Shown piece by piece: positions 62,778-64,000 of a DNA stretch of 64,000 nt. Every line of letters begins with the position of its first letter. Position 1 is the first letter of the stretch. Source of the stretch: Ferrovibrio sp965278975 (GTDB taxonomy: Bacteria > Pseudomonadota > Alphaproteobacteria > Ferrovibrionales > Ferrovibrionaceae). The stretch spans positions 2,294,001 through 2,358,000 of the forward strand of contig NZ_OZ257126.1 of the NCBI RefSeq assembly GCF_965278975.1. Direction: 5' to 3'. The notes under the pieces are model-generated. The model did no database searches and was not told where the DNA came from. It worked only from the letters and a program-made list of their open reading frames with translations. Position numbers and translations under genes: made by a program.

Positions 62778-63875
62778 ATGATGCAGTCGAAGTCGTTCCG
62801 CAAACTGGGTGTGATGGCCATTGGCGCCGCCGCCATGGTGTCAACCGCCCTGACCGATGCTGCGGCCCAGGCCAAGGACAAGTTCGTCTATGGCGTGCCT
62901 TCGGCGATCAGTTCGGCGATTGCCAATTTCGTTTTCGCCAAGGAACTTGGCTATTTCGACGAAGAGAACATCGATATGCAGATGGTGCCGCTGGCCGGTT
63001 CGGCGGTGATCATTCCCCAGTTGCTGAGCAACCAGATTCAGGCCGCCGGCGCCAGCCTTGAGCCGCTGGTGATCGCGCGCCAGCCGGGCAAGGCCAACTT
63101 CCCGCTCAAGTTTGTCTATAATTACCTGCGCAATTCGGTGTGGGAATTCGCCGTCACCGCCAACAGCCCGGTAAAGACCGTGGCCGATCTGCGCGGCAAG
63201 ACCATCGGCATCGTGTCGCTCGGTTCGGGCAATGTCTACACCACCCGTGCCATCCTCGCTGCCGCTGGCGTGCCGTGGGATCAGGTGAAGGTGTTGGCGG
63301 TTGGCTTCGGCGTGCAGGCTTTCGAGGCACTGCGCTCGGATCAGATTCAAATGCTGAATCTGTGGGAAAGTGCCCATGCTTCGCTGGAAGTGGCCGGCAC
63401 GCCGCTGCGCCGTCTGGAATATCCGGCGCAGTTCCAGGGTGTTTCCAGCCATGGCTTCGAGGTGACGGATGCGTTGCTGAAGGATAATCCGGGCCTGATC
63501 GCCCGCTTCGGCCGCGCCGCTTCCAAGGGTTCGGTGGCCTGCATCGCCAATTACGAGGGCTGCCTCAAGGCGTTCTGGAAGCATTACCCGGAGCAGAAGC
63601 CGAAGGTGGGCACGGAAGCGGAGATCCTGCGCAAGGAACTCGCCATCATGGTGCCGCGCATGGAGAATATTGGCTATTTCGCGCCGGGCCAGCCGAAGCG
63701 CTGGGGTGAATATGCCGAACGTGACTGGACCGTGCTGATCGCGGCCCTGAAGGCTGGCGGCGAGGTAACCGATGAGAATATCCCGCTCAGCTCGCTCTAC
63801 ACCAATGCCCTGGTGCCGGAATACAACAAGTTCGATCCGGCTGCCGTCGAAGCCAAGGCAAAGGCGTGGAAGTGA
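62778..63875 (+). CDS. SsuA/NMT1-type ABC substrate-binding protein
   Basis: This 365-aa periplasmic binding protein has a signal peptide (residues about 1-28, ending DAAAQA) and NMT1/THI5-like fold: GVPSAISSAIANFVFAKELGYFDEENID, GKTIGIVSLGSGNVYTTRAILAAAG. Family members bind sulfonates, nitrate, pyrimidines or thiamine precursors. AAGGAGA precedes ATG 62778. Following the hydroxylase it probably imports its substrate, such as a heterocycle. Confidence 0.9.
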   Translation: MMQSKSFRKLGVMAIGAAAMVSTALTDAAAQAKDKFVYGVPSAISSAIANFVFAKELGYFDEENIDMQMVPLAGSAVIIPQLLSNQIQAAGASLEPLVIARQPGKANFPLKFVYNYLRNSVWEFAVTANSPVKTVADLRGKTIGIVSLGSGNVYTTRAILAAAGVPWDQVKVLAVGFGVQAFEALRSDQIQMLNLWESAHASLEVAGTPLRRLEYPAQFQGVSSHGFEVTDALLKDNPGLIARFGRAASKGSVACIANYEGCLKAFWKHYPEQKPKVGTEAEILRKELAIMVPRMENIGYFAPGQPKRWGEYAERDWTVLIAALKAGGEVTDENIPLSSLYTNALVPEYNKFDPAAVEAKAKAWK

Positions 63876-64000
63876 ACGCTACGCCAGTCAATACCGGTGA
63901 AGGCCATCTCGTTGTCGATGGCCTCACCGTCACCTATGCCTCCTCGCGCGGCAACCTGACGGCTTTGCAGGATGTGTCGCTCGAGGTCGGCAATGGCGAG
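63872..64000 (+). CDS. ABC transporter ATP-binding protein (5' part)
   Basis: The GTG at 63872 overlaps the binding-protein stop (GTGA). The 43 visible codons read MNATPVNTGEGHLVVDGLTV and later LTALQDVSLEVGNGE, the expected start of an SsuB/TauB-like ATPase just before Walker A. The gene continues beyond the window. Confidence 0.85.
   Translation, partial: MNATPVNTGEGHLVVDGLTVTYASSRGNLTALQDVSLEVGNGE

Noticed and set aside
60923..62881. 652-codon minus-strand open frame inside the molybdenum hydroxylase gene
   Set aside because: Antisense shadow; the plus-strand protein has clear cofactor motifs throughout.

Overview
This window looks like chromosomal DNA of a free-living, metabolically versatile alphaproteobacterium. 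The evidence is high GC, dense coding with many 1-4 nt gene overlaps, the xseA-DUF2093 pair divergent from purD, and several CoA-linked and nitrogen-linked catabolic operons. The genus cannot be fixed from the sequence alone. I see no insertion sequence, prophage, CRISPR array or rRNA gene.

Layout. Positions 1-15 kb are mostly housekeeping: DUF2093/xseA (-), purD (+), tadA (-), rluB-rsmD (+) and lepA (+). Interspersed are a split ACAD10/11-like module (two kinase-fold phosphotransferases at 3.0-5.1 kb and an acyl-CoA dehydrogenase at 6.5-7.7 kb), a higBA toxin-antitoxin pair at 8.3-8.9 kb, a Rieske oxygenase and a hotdog thioesterase. A tRNA-Ser(GGA) lies at 15.3 kb beside a truncated secreted-protein ORF. 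Next come an isochorismatase-fold hydrolase with katA (-), a RidA-amidase-TetR operon (+), and an alpha-2-macroglobulin/PBP1C pair (20.7-27.9 kb).

Positions 27.9-48.6 kb form a catabolic island. It holds a CurA-like reductase, an AroE-like dehydrogenase with a GlcD-type flavoprotein, MaoC and two SDRs, a complete Liv-type ABC importer with an acyl-CoA ligase, a TetR regulator, a DapA-like aldolase/lyase with a DUF1330 protein, an enoyl-CoA hydratase, an acyl-CoA dehydrogenase, a class III CoA-transferase and a fused indolepyruvate:ferredoxin oxidoreductase. Three promoters in this island share an 18-bp dyad (ACYTAC-N6-GYAAGY), perfect and extended upstream of the importer. That suggests one regulon controlling uptake, CoA activation and beta-oxidation-like degradation of an organic acid or 2-oxoacid.

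Positions 50.2-57.8 kb hold a tightly overlapping eight-gene operon: IclR, an M24 creatinase/prolidase-fold hydrolase, a Pot-type ABC importer (permease, permease, binding protein, ATPase), an amidohydrolase and a DUF1028 protein. This looks like an uptake-and-hydrolysis pathway for an amide or polyamine-like compound. Positions 57.8-64 kb hold a divergent LysR gene, a molybdenum hydroxylase made of a 2Fe-2S subunit and an unusual fusion of the Mo-cofactor and FAD subunits, and the start of an SsuA/NMT1-type importer, which suggests import and hydroxylation of a (hetero)aromatic or acyl-CoA-type substrate.

Two copies of a ~120-bp three-hairpin repeat sit in the only two convergent gene junctions of the window that have real spacers (5.2 and 11.1 kb).
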